In this document: positions 41,722 to 51,402 of the stretch, piece after piece
How the letters are laid out: every line of letters starts with the position of its first letter
Numbering within the stretch: position 1 is the first letter of the stretch
NCBI RefSeq assembly: GCF_900100195.1
Contig: NZ_FNES01000019.1
Span: 1-61,844 of the forward strand
Source of the DNA: Billgrantia gudaonensis
GTDB lineage: Bacteria > Pseudomonadota > Gammaproteobacteria > Pseudomonadales > Halomonadaceae
Direction: 5' to 3'
Length of the DNA: 61,844 bases
Position numbers and translations under genes: made by a program
Notes under the pieces: generated by a model
Databases searched by the model: none
Told to the model about the DNA's origin: nothing
The model's input: the letters and a program-made list of their open reading frames with translations, nothing else

Positions 41722-43124
41722 GCGTTGGGCGGAGTGCTGCGCCGACGACGCTTGCGAGGTCGACGACGGCGGCCGCGTCCGTTGCCGCTAGTACCCTCGT
41801 CGCCTTGTGCCTTGTCGAGCAGTCGACCGCGTTGGTGATCGTCGCCCTCCTGATAGGCGGTCCACCAGTCGCCAAGGCCCGGCGCGATCTCGCCGGCCGC
41901 CTCGCGCAGCAGCAGGAAATCGTAGGCGGCGCGAAAGCGTGGGTGTTCGCGGGTCTGGGCGGCACGCTTGCCGCTGCGCTTGGGCAGGCGCTGCTGCAGT
42001 TCCCAGATGTCGCGCATGGGTAGGCTGAAGCGCTTGGGGATCGCGACATGCTGCAGCTGGCGCGAGATGACCTGCTGTGCTGCTGCCTGCTGGGCGGGAA
42101 TCGGTGGCATGCCGTCGGCTTCCAGCACCGCCTGGCGCTGCTGGCTGGGGCCCCACAGCAACGCAGCGAACAGGAATGCCGGCGTTACCGGCCGTTCCTC
42201 GTGGATGCGCCGGTCGGTACTGGCCAGGGCTGCCTCGATGAGCGGTTCCGCCCAGGGCTGTTCGGCCATGACTTCCTCGGTTTCCGGGAAGAGCATGGCG
42301 AACAGGCCATAGTGGCGCAGCAGGCGGAAGGTAGTGACGCCATGGCCGGCCATGAACAGCTTGAGGATTTCGTCGAACAAGCGGGCCGGGGGGATCTGCA
42401 GCAGCAAGGGGGCCAGGTCGCGGATGGGGGCTTCGGTGGCCGGTGCTAGCTGGAAGTCGAGCTTGGCAGCGAATCGCACGGCCCTCAGCATGCGCACGGG
42501 ATCTTCCCGGTAGCGGGTTTCCGGATCGCCGATCAGACGCAGAGTGCGGGTCTCGATATCATGGACGCCATCGGTGAAATCGTGAATCGAGAAGTCGGCG
42601 ATGCTGTAGTACAGGGCGTTGATGGTGAAGTCGCGGCGCAGGGCATCTTCCTCGATATTGCCCCAGACGTTGTCGCGCAGCAGCAGGCCTTCCTCGGACC
42701 GCTGGGCGATATGATCGCCATGGTCATCGCCGTGCCGGCCACGAAAGGTGGTCACTTCGATCACCTCGCGCCCAAAGCGTACGTGCACGATGCGAAAACG
42801 TCTGCCGATGATCCGAGAGTTGCGGAACAGGTCGCGTAGCTGCTCCGGCGTGGCATCGGTGGCCACATCGAAGTCCTTGGGCATTCGCCCGAGCAGGGAG
42901 TCGCGAATGCAGCCACCCACCAGGTATGCTTCGAAGCCGGCGTTGTGCAGGCGGTAAAGCACCTTGAGGGCGGACTCGCTGAAATGCTGACGCGATACGG
43001 TATGCTCGCTGCGGGGAATGATGCGAGGCCCGGAACGGCCGCCGGACGCGGTTTCTTCGGGGCCGAAGAGAGTGCGCAAGTGAGTGCCCGGGCTCTGTAG
43101 AAAACGGGAAAATCCTTTGAACAT
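41718..43124 (-). CDS. pcnB: Poly(A) polymerase I
   Basis: PcnB adds 3' poly(A) tails that speed RNA decay. The 468-residue protein has the nucleotidyltransferase core (EAYLVGGCIRDSLLGRMPKDFDVATDATPEQL), RRFRIVHVRFG, RRDFTINALYY and the RNA-binding domain with YREDPVRMLRAVRFAAKL. A basic Arg-rich tail ends the protein. ATG 43124 is chosen over a GTG at 43181; a TACACT-like -10 lies in between, so the longer form is unlikely. It overlaps folK by four bases. It is separated from cbrB by the CrcZ-like RNA, as in Pseudomonas. Confidence 0.96.
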   Translation of the reverse strand: MFKGFSRFLQSPGTHLRTLFGPEETASGGRSGPRIIPRSEHTVSRQHFSESALKVLYRLHNAGFEAYLVGGCIRDSLLGRMPKDFDVATDATPEQLRDLFRNSRIIGRRFRIVHVRFGREVIEVTTFRGRHGDDHGDHIAQRSEEGLLLRDNVWGNIEEDALRRDFTINALYYSIADFSIHDFTDGVHDIETRTLRLIGDPETRYREDPVRMLRAVRFAAKLDFQLAPATEAPIRDLAPLLLQIPPARLFDEILKLFMAGHGVTTFRLLRHYGLFAMLFPETEEVMAEQPWAEPLIEAALASTDRRIHEERPVTPAFLFAALLWGPSQQRQAVLEADGMPPIPAQQAAAQQVISRQLQHVAIPKRFSLPMRDIWELQQRLPKRSGKRAAQTREHPRFRAAYDFLLLREAAGEIAPGLGDWWTAYQEGDDHQRGRLLDKAQGDEGTSGNGRGRRRRPRKRRRRSTPPNA

Positions 43125-43179
43125 GCGGCGATATCGCCTCGCGGTGTGCGAAAACCATAGAGTGTAGCTGACCCCCGAC

Positions 43180-43340
43180 ACCTAGGGAAACACTGCGCAA
43201 GTGGTTGCAGGGGCAAATCGCTGCGTTGCGCGGTGCCGATGCGCCAGACCGTTCGGCATCCTCCCATACTCCATGGGCTGTGGCTTCTGCGTTCCGTACG
43301 GCTAGCGCTTTACCACTTACCTCGCTCGCCTGCCCTCCTT
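43180..43340. repeat. Palindromic intergenic segment between pcnB and the CrcZ-like RNA
   Basis: About 160 bases with no gene. Starts CTAGGGAAACACTGCG, then a segment with CGGCATCCTCCCATACTCCATGGG that resembles the rpsO-pnp spacer unit (CGGAATCCTC and a palindrome). Looks like a dispersed repeat or the remains of a small non-autonomous element; no terminal inverted repeats could be confirmed. Confidence 0.4.
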
Positions 43341-43354
43341 GAACGCCGCCCACA

Positions 43355-43383
43355 GCAAAAGAGGAGGCCCGAAGGCCTCCTCT
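43355..43383 (-). terminator. Terminator of the CrcZ-like RNA
   Basis: On the minus strand AGAGGAGGCC, TTCG and GGCCTCCTCT are followed by TTTTGC. The stem is 10 perfect pairs with a UUCG loop. Confidence 0.9.
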
Positions 43384-43849
43384 GACAGGTCGTAAACGCT
43401 GCATCCATGCGGCTGTTTCTTCTTCGTGATGGCGCATCGCCTTGAATACGCACCACAGTCACCAAGGAGTTCACAGGCAAGCAAGGTTGTTGTGATTGTT
43501 GACGTTCCTGGTGGCGACCGCCTCGTATTCAAAACAATAATCCAACCACGACGGCATTCGGGATTGCCTTCCTTCGGCTTGTTGATGTTGTTTGCCGAAG
43601 GTGCGCCGTGACGGCCGTTGTTCTTGTTGGAGGCCGGTGAGCGCGTCGCGTCCTGATGGATCCGGTGCTTCGCTGCTTGTTGTTGTTAGGAAGCGAAGGG
43701 CGGAAGTGTCGGGGCCCGTATTATTGTTGTTGCGCCCGTTTCCGCGTCACTACACAGCCCATGATTGTTGTTGTTGGCATGGGCCCTGTCTCGCCTGGCC
43801 GCCTGATTGTTGTTGTTGGCGCGGGGACAGTCGGATGTTGTTTTTCTTG
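43356..43849 (-). ncRNA. crcZ: CrcZ-like Hfq/Crc decoy small RNA
   Basis: A probable 490-nt RNA between cbrB and pcnB, where crcZ lies in Pseudomonas. From the minus strand it carries at least eight CA-rich motifs of the AAnAAnAA type, such as AACAACAACAA (43806-43819, 43764-43777, 43675-43691) and others near 43836, 43719, 43617, 43579 and 43485. Most lie in hairpin loops. A sigma-54 promoter precedes it and a strong terminator ends it. Such RNAs sequester Hfq with Crc and relieve catabolite repression. The 5' end is estimated from the promoter. No protein gene is credible here. Confidence 0.85.
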
Positions 43850-43859
43850 CCATGGTAGT

Positions 43860-43875
43860 TGCATGGGGTGTGCCA
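43860..43875 (-). promoter_or_regulatory. Sigma-54 (-24/-12) promoter of the CrcZ-like RNA
   Basis: The minus strand reads TGGCAC, five bases, then ATGCAA-type; the consensus is TGGCAC N5 TTGCW. The GG and GC pairs are 10 bases apart, as required. Predicted start is about 43849. CbrB has the GAFTGA loop needed to activate such a promoter. Confidence 0.8.
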
Positions 43876-43949
43876 TCGTTATTTTAATCCTTTTTTTTCA
43901 GCTGGTTATGAGATTTCTTTGCGATGGTGCCGGTCATGTGAGGGTCGGG

Positions 43950-44000
43950 TGTTACCGCTCTTGCGCCAATCTGGCGCGCAGGCTGTGTGGGAAGGTAACA
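43950..44000. promoter_or_regulatory. Candidate CbrB upstream activating site
   Basis: TGTTAC at 43950-43955 and GTAACA at 43995-44000 are inverted half-sites 39 bases apart, with an inner palindrome GCGCCA ATC TGGCGC (43963-43977). They lie 100-150 bases upstream of the predicted start. From memory, half-sites TGTTAC/GTAACA are reported for CbrB in Pseudomonas, at a shorter spacing. Confidence 0.5.
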
Positions 44001-44093
44001 CCTGGTGCATGATCGGCCGACATGGCATGGCACACTCGCCTGTGATGCGATGCATCGGGCCTTGAACGATGGTCGTAGGAGGGCGTGGCAGAA

Positions 44094-45465
<1,372 letters not shown>

Positions 45466-45488
<23 letters not shown>

Positions 45489-48438
45489 CGGTGGTGTCAC
45501 CATCTCCTCGTTCGGTAGGCAGCCAGAGGCTGATGCGGGTGCCGCGCGCTCGATCGGGCGGCGGCGAGTCGATCTCGATGCGCCCATGGTGTTCGGCAAT
45601 GATGCTGTAGACCAGTGGCAAGCCCAGGCCCGTCCCCTCGCCCGGCGGTTTGGTGGTGGTGAACGGCTCGAACAAGTGCTCGCGGACCCGGTCGTCGAGG
45701 CCGTGGCCCTCATCGGTGACGCTGACCAGGACCCAGTCGCCGTCGCGTCTGGCATCGACGATGACCTGTCCTCCGGGTTCGCTGGCGTCACGCGCATTGC
45801 TGAGCAGGTTGATCATCACCTGCTGCAGCCGCTGGGCGTCGCCGACTGCCTCCAGATCGGGCGGGCAACGATTGTGATAGTGGACATCCTCGCCCGAGCG
45901 CGCCAGGCGGATCAAGTGCAGCGCTTCATCGGTCACCGATGCGATGGCCACCGGTGCAAAGTGACCGCCGCCCACGTGGCGTCCGCCGTGGGCGAAGCCG
46001 ACCAGCGAGGAGACGATGCGCGAGACGCGGTCGGTGAGCTGCTGGATCTGCCCGGCCGTCTCCAGGACGCCAGGGTCTTCGGTGTCGTAGCGCAGATTCT
46101 GGGCCAGCGAGGAGATGCCGGTGATGGGGTTGCCGATCTCGTGGGCCACCCCGGCGGCTACCTGGCCGATGGAGGCGAGCCGGGCCGCATGGACGAGTTC
46201 GTCCTCCAGCCACTTGAGCTCGCTATGTTCCTCGACCAGGATCACCGTACCGCCGCGCAGGTCGTCGTCAGCGGGCAGCTCGGCACGATGCAGTGTCAGG
46301 TAGCGGGTGGTACCGCCGAGTTCGACGGGCTGCTTGTAGAGATGGTCGCACTGCTCGACGAGCAGGCGGCCGAGCAGCTCGCTCCAGGGAACGGGCAGAC
46401 CGTCGCGACGAGCCCCGACCACACTGGAGCCGTCGATGCCGGAGAGCTCGGCCAGGGCGTCGTTCCACATCAGCAGCTCGTCGTCGACGCCGAACAGGCA
46501 CAGCCCCACGGGCAGGCGGGTGAGGATGCGCCGATGATAGCGGCGCAGGCCATCGAGCTCGCGAGCCAGGCCGGTGAGCCGCGAACGGTAGGCTTCGAGG
46601 CGGTTCTCGACGAAGTGGATGTCGTCGGTGGCCTCCTCGCTATCGTGGCGATAGGGCAGGTAGCGGTCGACGATGTCCTGGGCCACCGAGGGGCCCATCA
46701 ACCCGGAAAGGTTGGCCTGGATGCGGTCGCGCAGTCGCCTCAGGGCGTAGGGGCGCCCGTCGAGGGGCGACAGGCCGAGGTCGCTCAAGGCGCGTTCGAC
46801 CTCTCGCTCGGCGACGTCGGTGCCCAGGGCACGGGCCAGGTGATGCTTGAAGTCGGCGCCGGTCGTTGCCAGCAACGGCCGGCGCTTGGGGCGAATCACT
46901 GCATCCACCGAGCAGGCCTCGGCGGCAGCGCGTTCGCCAGCGGACGTGTGGGTGGCCAATGACACCAGGATGAGCGTCAGGCCGTTGGCGGCCAGCGATA
47001 CCAGAGCGACCACGTACCAGACTGGCTCCCCGGCCAATGCCTCCAGGCCCAGGGGGACGATGACCAGCGCCGGGAGGCCGGTGAGCAGGGGAATCCATAG
47101 CCCGGCCAGCCAGGTCACGGTGCCGACGACCAGCCCCGAGACCATGCCCTTGCGGTTGGCGCCCGGCCAGTAGAGCAGTGCCAGCAGGCCCGGCAGACAC
47201 TGGGCCATGCCCACGAACGCCGCGAGCCCCAGGGTGGTCAGGTCATGGTGAACGCCGATCAGGCGATAGAACAGCCAGCCACCGAGGATCACCGCGACGA
47301 TCAATGCCCGACGCAGCCAGCGCAGCCAGCGATAGAGGTCCGGCTGTGCTTCGGGGGGGTGGGCGACCAGCAGCATGTGATTGAGGATCATGCCGGACAG
47401 CGCCAGAGCGATGATGATCATGGTGCCGCTCGCTGCGGCGAGGCCTGCCAGGAAGGCCAGCGCCCCTACCCAGGGGGTGTCGGCGATCACGAAGGCCAGG
47501 TAGGCCGCGCCCACGGCTTGATCGTGCCCCTGTGCCTGGGCCGCCCACAGGATCAGAGGTACCGGGATCGCCATCAGCAGCAGGAACAGCGGCAGGGTCC
47601 AGCTCGCCTGCAGCAGCGTGCGCCGAGACAGCGTTTCGGCGAAGGTGATGTGGAACATGTGCGGCATGAGCAGTGCCGCAGCGAAGAACAGCAGCAGCAG
47701 CGTGCGCCAGTGGGCGGCATCGGGCTGGGCGCTGGCGGCCTGGTGCAACTGGCCGGGACCGTCGAGCCAGGCCTGGAGGTCGGCGGGACCGTCGAAGACC
47801 CCGAACAGGGCGATCGCACCCAGAGTGAGCATGGCGCCCAGCTTGATCACCGATTCGAAGGCGATCACCGTCAACAGCGTGTCGTGACGGGCATGCAGGC
47901 GGCTATGGCGCGCTCCGAAGAGCACCGCGAACAGGGCACTCAGGGCGCAGAAAACGAGTGCCAGCAGGCCCGGAGAAGCGGCACCGGTCAACAGGTGGAT
48001 ACCGTCGCCCAGCGTTTGTACCTGCAGGGCGAGCAGCGGCAGCACGGCGAGCAGGCTGACCACGGTGATCAGGGTGCCCACCCAGCGCGAGCGGAAGCGG
48101 AAAGCGAAGAGGTCGGCCAGCGAGGCGAGCTGATAGGTGCGCGTCATGCGCTGTATGGGGACCAGCAGCACTGGTGCCAGCAGGAAAGCACCGGCCACGC
48201 CCAGATAGTAGGCCAGGTAGCCGTAACCGTTGCTGGCAGCGAGTTCCAGGCTGCCGTAGATCGCCCAGGCGCTGGCGTAGACCCCGAGGGCCAGGGTGTA
48301 GACAGCGGGATGTCGGGTCACGGTCTGGCCGACCCAGCCGCGTTCGACGGCCAAGGCGAGCAGAAACAGCACCAGCAGGTAGCCGATGCCCAGGAAGAGC
48401 AGGCTGGCCGGGGAGAAGCTGGCCAGTTCAGCGTTCAT
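45466..48438 (-). CDS. cbrA: Transporter-like sensor histidine kinase CbrA
   Basis: CbrA is a hybrid of a sodium/solute symporter domain and a sensor kinase. The 990-residue protein has about 13 membrane helices in residues 1-510, then a linker, a PAS-like region (about 635-740), the phospho-acceptor His766 in [20 protein letters not shown], and the HATPase with [18 protein letters not shown] and [12 protein letters not shown]. It phosphorylates CbrB; the true input signal is unsettled. A small gene (cbrX) overlaps its start by 11 bases, and cbrB follows with a 23-base overlap. Confidence 0.95.
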
Positions 48439-48604
48439 CGAGCTTCCTCTTCTGCTCCAGCCACAGGGTGAGGGCGATCAGTACGCCCCAGATGGCGAAG
48501 GGACGGTACCAGGCCACGCCCGGGCTCGACCAGCCGCTCATCAGTAGCGGCGAGAGCAGGTAGCCACCGAATACCAGCAGCAGCATGATGCGGTAGACGT
48601 ACAT
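48428..48604 (-). CDS. cbrX: Small membrane protein CbrX
   Basis: A 58-residue protein with two predicted membrane helices (MYVYRIMLLLVFGGYLLSPLL and YRPFAIWGVLIALTLWLEQ). The ATG at 48604 is preceded by GGGAGGGAACC; the frame is open to 48691 but that part is not supported. It overlaps cbrA by 11 bases, so cbrA translation is probably coupled to it, as I recall for cbrX of Pseudomonas putida. Its function is not established. Confidence 0.8.
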   Translation of the reverse strand: MYVYRIMLLLVFGGYLLSPLLMSGWSSPGVAWYRPFAIWGVLIALTLWLEQKRKLDER

Positions 48605-48615
48605 GGTTCCCTCCC

Positions 48616-49509
48616 TCAGTCGCGATGTGGCGCGTCGTGACGCAGGGCTCGTGGATGAATGCGCGTCACCGACCAGTGAGACAGCGCCCACTCCAACTGT
48701 TCGTCGACCGGCGTAGTGGCCAGTGCGTCGGGTGGCGCCTGATCCAGTGCTACGAGAGCCGCATGCAGCAGCGGACGGGCCGCGTGCTCGCTTTCCGGCA
48801 GAGGCGGGGCATGGTTCTGCTTCGACAGCTTCTGGCCATCGGGGCCGAGAATCAATGGCAGATGCAGGTAGCGGGGCTCAGGAAGGCCGAGAGCATGCTG
48901 CAACTGGCGCTGCCAGGGGGTGTTGTCGAGCAGATCGAAGCCGCGCACCACGTCGCTGATGCCCTGGTCGGCGTCGTCGACCACCACGGCGAGTTGATAC
49001 GCCCAGAGGCCGTCCTTGCGTTTGAGTACCACGTCGCCGAGCAGTGCGGGGTCGAAGTGCTGGTGGCCGAACAGGCGATCCTCCCAGATGACCGGACGCA
49101 GGCCGCGGTCGCTACGCAGGCGCCAGGCGGTCGGCTTGTGCGGTTCGCGGATGCCGTCACGGCACCAGCCGGGATAGATGGCATGCGCGCGCCATTGTCG
49201 GCGCGAGCAACTGCAGAGATAGGCCAGGTCCTGGGCAATGATGGCGTCGAGCGCGGCTTGATAAGCGCCATCGCGCTCGTGCTGCCAGTGGATGGGGCCG
49301 TCCCAGTGCAGGCCGAACGCCTCGAGCTGTTTCAGGATGGTATCGGCAGCGCCGGGCGGGCAGCGCGGCGGATCGATGTCCTCGATACGCAAGAGCCATT
49401 CACCGCCGACGTGGCGGGCATCCAGAAAGCTGGCCAGAGCGGCGACCAGCGAGCCGAAGTGCAGCGGTCCGGAGGGTGTGGGGGCGAAGCGGCCGCGGTA
49501 GCGAGGCAT
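48616..49509 (-). CDS. gluQ: Glutamyl-Q tRNA(Asp) synthetase
   Basis: GluQRS attaches glutamate to queuosine in tRNA-Asp. The 297-residue protein resembles the catalytic part of GluRS without the anticodon domain: RFAPTPSGPLHFGSLVAALASFLDAR, RIEDIDPPR, a Cys/Tyr zinc site (LCSCSRRQWRAHAIYPGWC) and KLSKQN. The ATG at 49509 (MPRYRGRFAP) has GGAG at the right distance; an upstream in-frame ATG does not. It lies between cbrX and dksA, the same order as in Pseudomonas. Confidence 0.96.
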   Translation of the reverse strand: MPRYRGRFAPTPSGPLHFGSLVAALASFLDARHVGGEWLLRIEDIDPPRCPPGAADTILKQLEAFGLHWDGPIHWQHERDGAYQAALDAIIAQDLAYLCSCSRRQWRAHAIYPGWCRDGIREPHKPTAWRLRSDRGLRPVIWEDRLFGHQHFDPALLGDVVLKRKDGLWAYQLAVVVDDADQGISDVVRGFDLLDNTPWQRQLQHALGLPEPRYLHLPLILGPDGQKLSKQNHAPPLPESEHAARPLLHAALVALDQAPPDALATTPVDEQLEWALSHWSVTRIHPRALRHDAPHRD

Positions 49510-49540
49510 GGGCGACTCCTGGGGCTGGCCGTCATGCAAA

Positions 49541-49562
49541 CGGGCACCCTGGGGTGCCCGTC
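49541..49562 (-). terminator. Terminator after dksA
   Basis: On the minus strand ACGGGCACCC, CA and GGGTGCCCGT are followed by TTGCATG. It lies 25 bases past the dksA stop and may attenuate transcription into gluQ. Confidence 0.7.
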
Positions 49563-49586
49563 ATGAGAGTGCAGCGATGCTGCGGC

Positions 49587-50024
49587 TCAGCCACCGAGCT
49601 GCTTCTCCTTTAGCTCGGCAAGAGTCTTGCAGTCGACGCACAGCGTCGCGGTGGGGCGGGCTTCCAGGCGGCGGATGCCGATCTCCACGCCGCAGGCCTC
49701 GCAGAATCCATAGTCTTCCTCGTCGATCTTCTCGAGGGTCTCGTTGATCTTCTTGAGCAGCTTGCGTTCGCGGTCGCGGGTGCGCAGCTCGAGACTGAAG
49801 CCCTCTTCCTGGGTAGCGCGGTCGGCGGGGTCGGCGTAGTTGTTCGCCTCCTCCTGCAGGTGGCGCACGGTGCGATCCACCTCCTCCATGAGCTCCTGTT
49901 TCCAGCCCAGCAGGATCTGTCGGAAGTGCTCCAGCTGCTGCTCGTTCATGTACTCTTCACCCGGTGCGGCTTCGTACGGGGTGAACTTCTTGGGCGCTTC
50001 CGTCTTGGTGTCGGCTACTGGCAT
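49587..50024 (-). CDS. dksA: RNA polymerase-binding protein DksA
   Basis: DksA works with ppGpp to repress rRNA promoters and activate amino-acid genes. The 145-residue protein has the coiled-coil with the acidic tip (YADPADRATQEE) and the C-terminal zinc finger CEACGVEIGIRRLEARPTA with LCVDCK. The ATG at 50024 (MPVADTKTEAPKKFTPYE) is the family start. The neighbours sfsA and gluQ are the E. coli ones. Confidence 0.97.
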   Translation of the reverse strand: MPVADTKTEAPKKFTPYEAAPGEEYMNEQQLEHFRQILLGWKQELMEEVDRTVRHLQEEANNYADPADRATQEEGFSLELRTRDRERKLLKKINETLEKIDEEDYGFCEACGVEIGIRRLEARPTATLCVDCKTLAELKEKQLGG

Positions 50025-50241
50025 GGGAGTGCCTCGTGTCTTGAGTGACTGCTGATCGATACTTGGCCTCTGGCCAGGTATCTCACGCCAAAGGGATGCT
50101 TGTTTAGCGGAAAAATGGCGGTTTTGCAACCTCTGGCGCCCAGCATTTAGGCGTGATTCGCCAAAGTCGTTAGAATGGCCCCGTGATCGAGAGGTGGGCC
50201 GAGCTGGCTCGCCGCCCCTTAGCGCTGCCGAGGAGCCTGCC

Positions 50242-51402
50242 ATGCCCTGGAACCCGCGTGTCGCGCGTGTTGCCCCCTTTCGCGTAATGAGCCTGCTGGA
50301 GACGGCCCAGGCTCGAGAAGCCGCCGGCCATGACGTCATTCACCTGGAGGTGGGTGAGCCCGATTTCGCCACGCCGGAGCCGGTAGTGGCGGCGGGGCAG
50401 GCCGCACTCGCCGAGGGCCAGACCCGCTACACGCCGGCGGCCGGTCTACCGGCGCTGCGTGAGGCGATCGCCGGCCATTACGCCGAGCACTTCGGGGTGA
50501 CGGTCGATCCGGCACGCATCCTGGTCACTCCGGGTGCTTCCGGTGCCCTGCTGCTGGCCAGCCAACTGCTGGTGGGCACCGGCGATCGGGTGCTCATGGC
50601 CGATCCCAACTACCCTTGCAACCGTCACTTCATGGCGCTGGCCGGCGCCGAGGTGGATGCCGTGCCGGTGGACGACGGCTGTGCATGGCAGCTGGATGCC
50701 GAACGAGTGGCCCGCTACTGGGGCGACGCCACGCGCCTGGCGATGCTCGCAACGCCCTCCAACCCCACCGGCCACATGCTCGATGCCGGCCAGCTCTCCG
50801 CGGTCGCCGAGACGGTGGCGGCGCGTGGCGGCCACCTGCTGGTCGACGAAATCTATCAGGGGCTGTGCTATGACCTCGAACCGCTGTCGGTAGCCGCGAT
50901 CAGCCCCGATGCCTTCGTGGTCAACAGCTTCTCGAAGTATTTCGGCATGACCGGCTGGCGACTGGGCTGGCTGGTGGCTCCCGAAGCGGCCGTGGAGCCG
51001 CTGGCCCGCCTGGCGCAGAATGTCTTCCTGGCCGCTTCCACGCCGGCCCAGCATGCCGCCCTGGCGGCCTTCACGCCCGAGTGTCGCGACATCCTCGAGC
51101 AACGGCGTAGCGAGCTGCGGCGCCGTCGCGATGCGCTGCTCGCCGGGCTCGCCACGCTGCAGCTCGCGCCGAGCCTGCCGCCCCAAGGCGCCTTCTACCT
51201 GTGGCTCGACATCTCCCGCTACAGTCGCGACAGCGAGACCTTCTGCCGAGCACTGCTCGAAGAGGAGAACGTCGCCATCACGCCGGGCACCGACTTCGCC
51301 GTCGCTGGCGGCGAGCACTACGTGCGCATCGCCTTCACCACCGGTATCGCGCGGCTGGAAGAGGCGGTGGCGCGTCTCGAGCGTTTCCTGGTGCGCCGCT
51401 GA
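50242..51402 (+). CDS. PLP-dependent aminotransferase, class I/II
   Basis: A 386-residue fold-type I aminotransferase. The PLP lysine is K232 in SFSKYFGMTGWRLGW; other motifs are VGEPDFATP, RYTPAAGLPALREAI, TPSNPTGHMLD and VDEIYQGLCY. Similar enzymes act on aspartate, alanine or aromatic acids; the substrate is not predictable here. The ATG at 50242 has GAGGAG eight bases before it; a start 16 codons upstream is unsupported. Its stop overlaps the sfsA start. Confidence 0.92.
   Translation: MPWNPRVARVAPFRVMSLLETAQAREAAGHDVIHLEVGEPDFATPEPVVAAGQAALAEGQTRYTPAAGLPALREAIAGHYAEHFGVTVDPARILVTPGASGALLLASQLLVGTGDRVLMADPNYPCNRHFMALAGAEVDAVPVDDGCAWQLDAERVARYWGDATRLAMLATPSNPTGHMLDAGQLSAVAETVAARGGHLLVDEIYQGLCYDLEPLSVAAISPDAFVVNSFSKYFGMTGWRLGWLVAPEAAVEPLARLAQNVFLAASTPAQHAALAAFTPECRDILEQRRSELRRRRDALLAGLATLQLAPSLPPQGAFYLWLDISRYSRDSETFCRALLEEENVAITPGTDFAVAGGEHYVRIAFTTGIARLEEAVARLERFLVRR

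Noticed and set aside
43356..43849. CRISPR array
   Set aside because: The repeated units are short CA motifs with hairpins of differing sequence and irregular spacing; no constant repeat of 23-50 bases and no cas genes.
43592..43858. Open frames of 60-120 codons in the CrcZ-like region
   Set aside because: Encoded on the plus strand through TTG repeats and hairpins; no ribosome sites and Cys-rich nonsense products. The non-coding RNA explains the pattern better.
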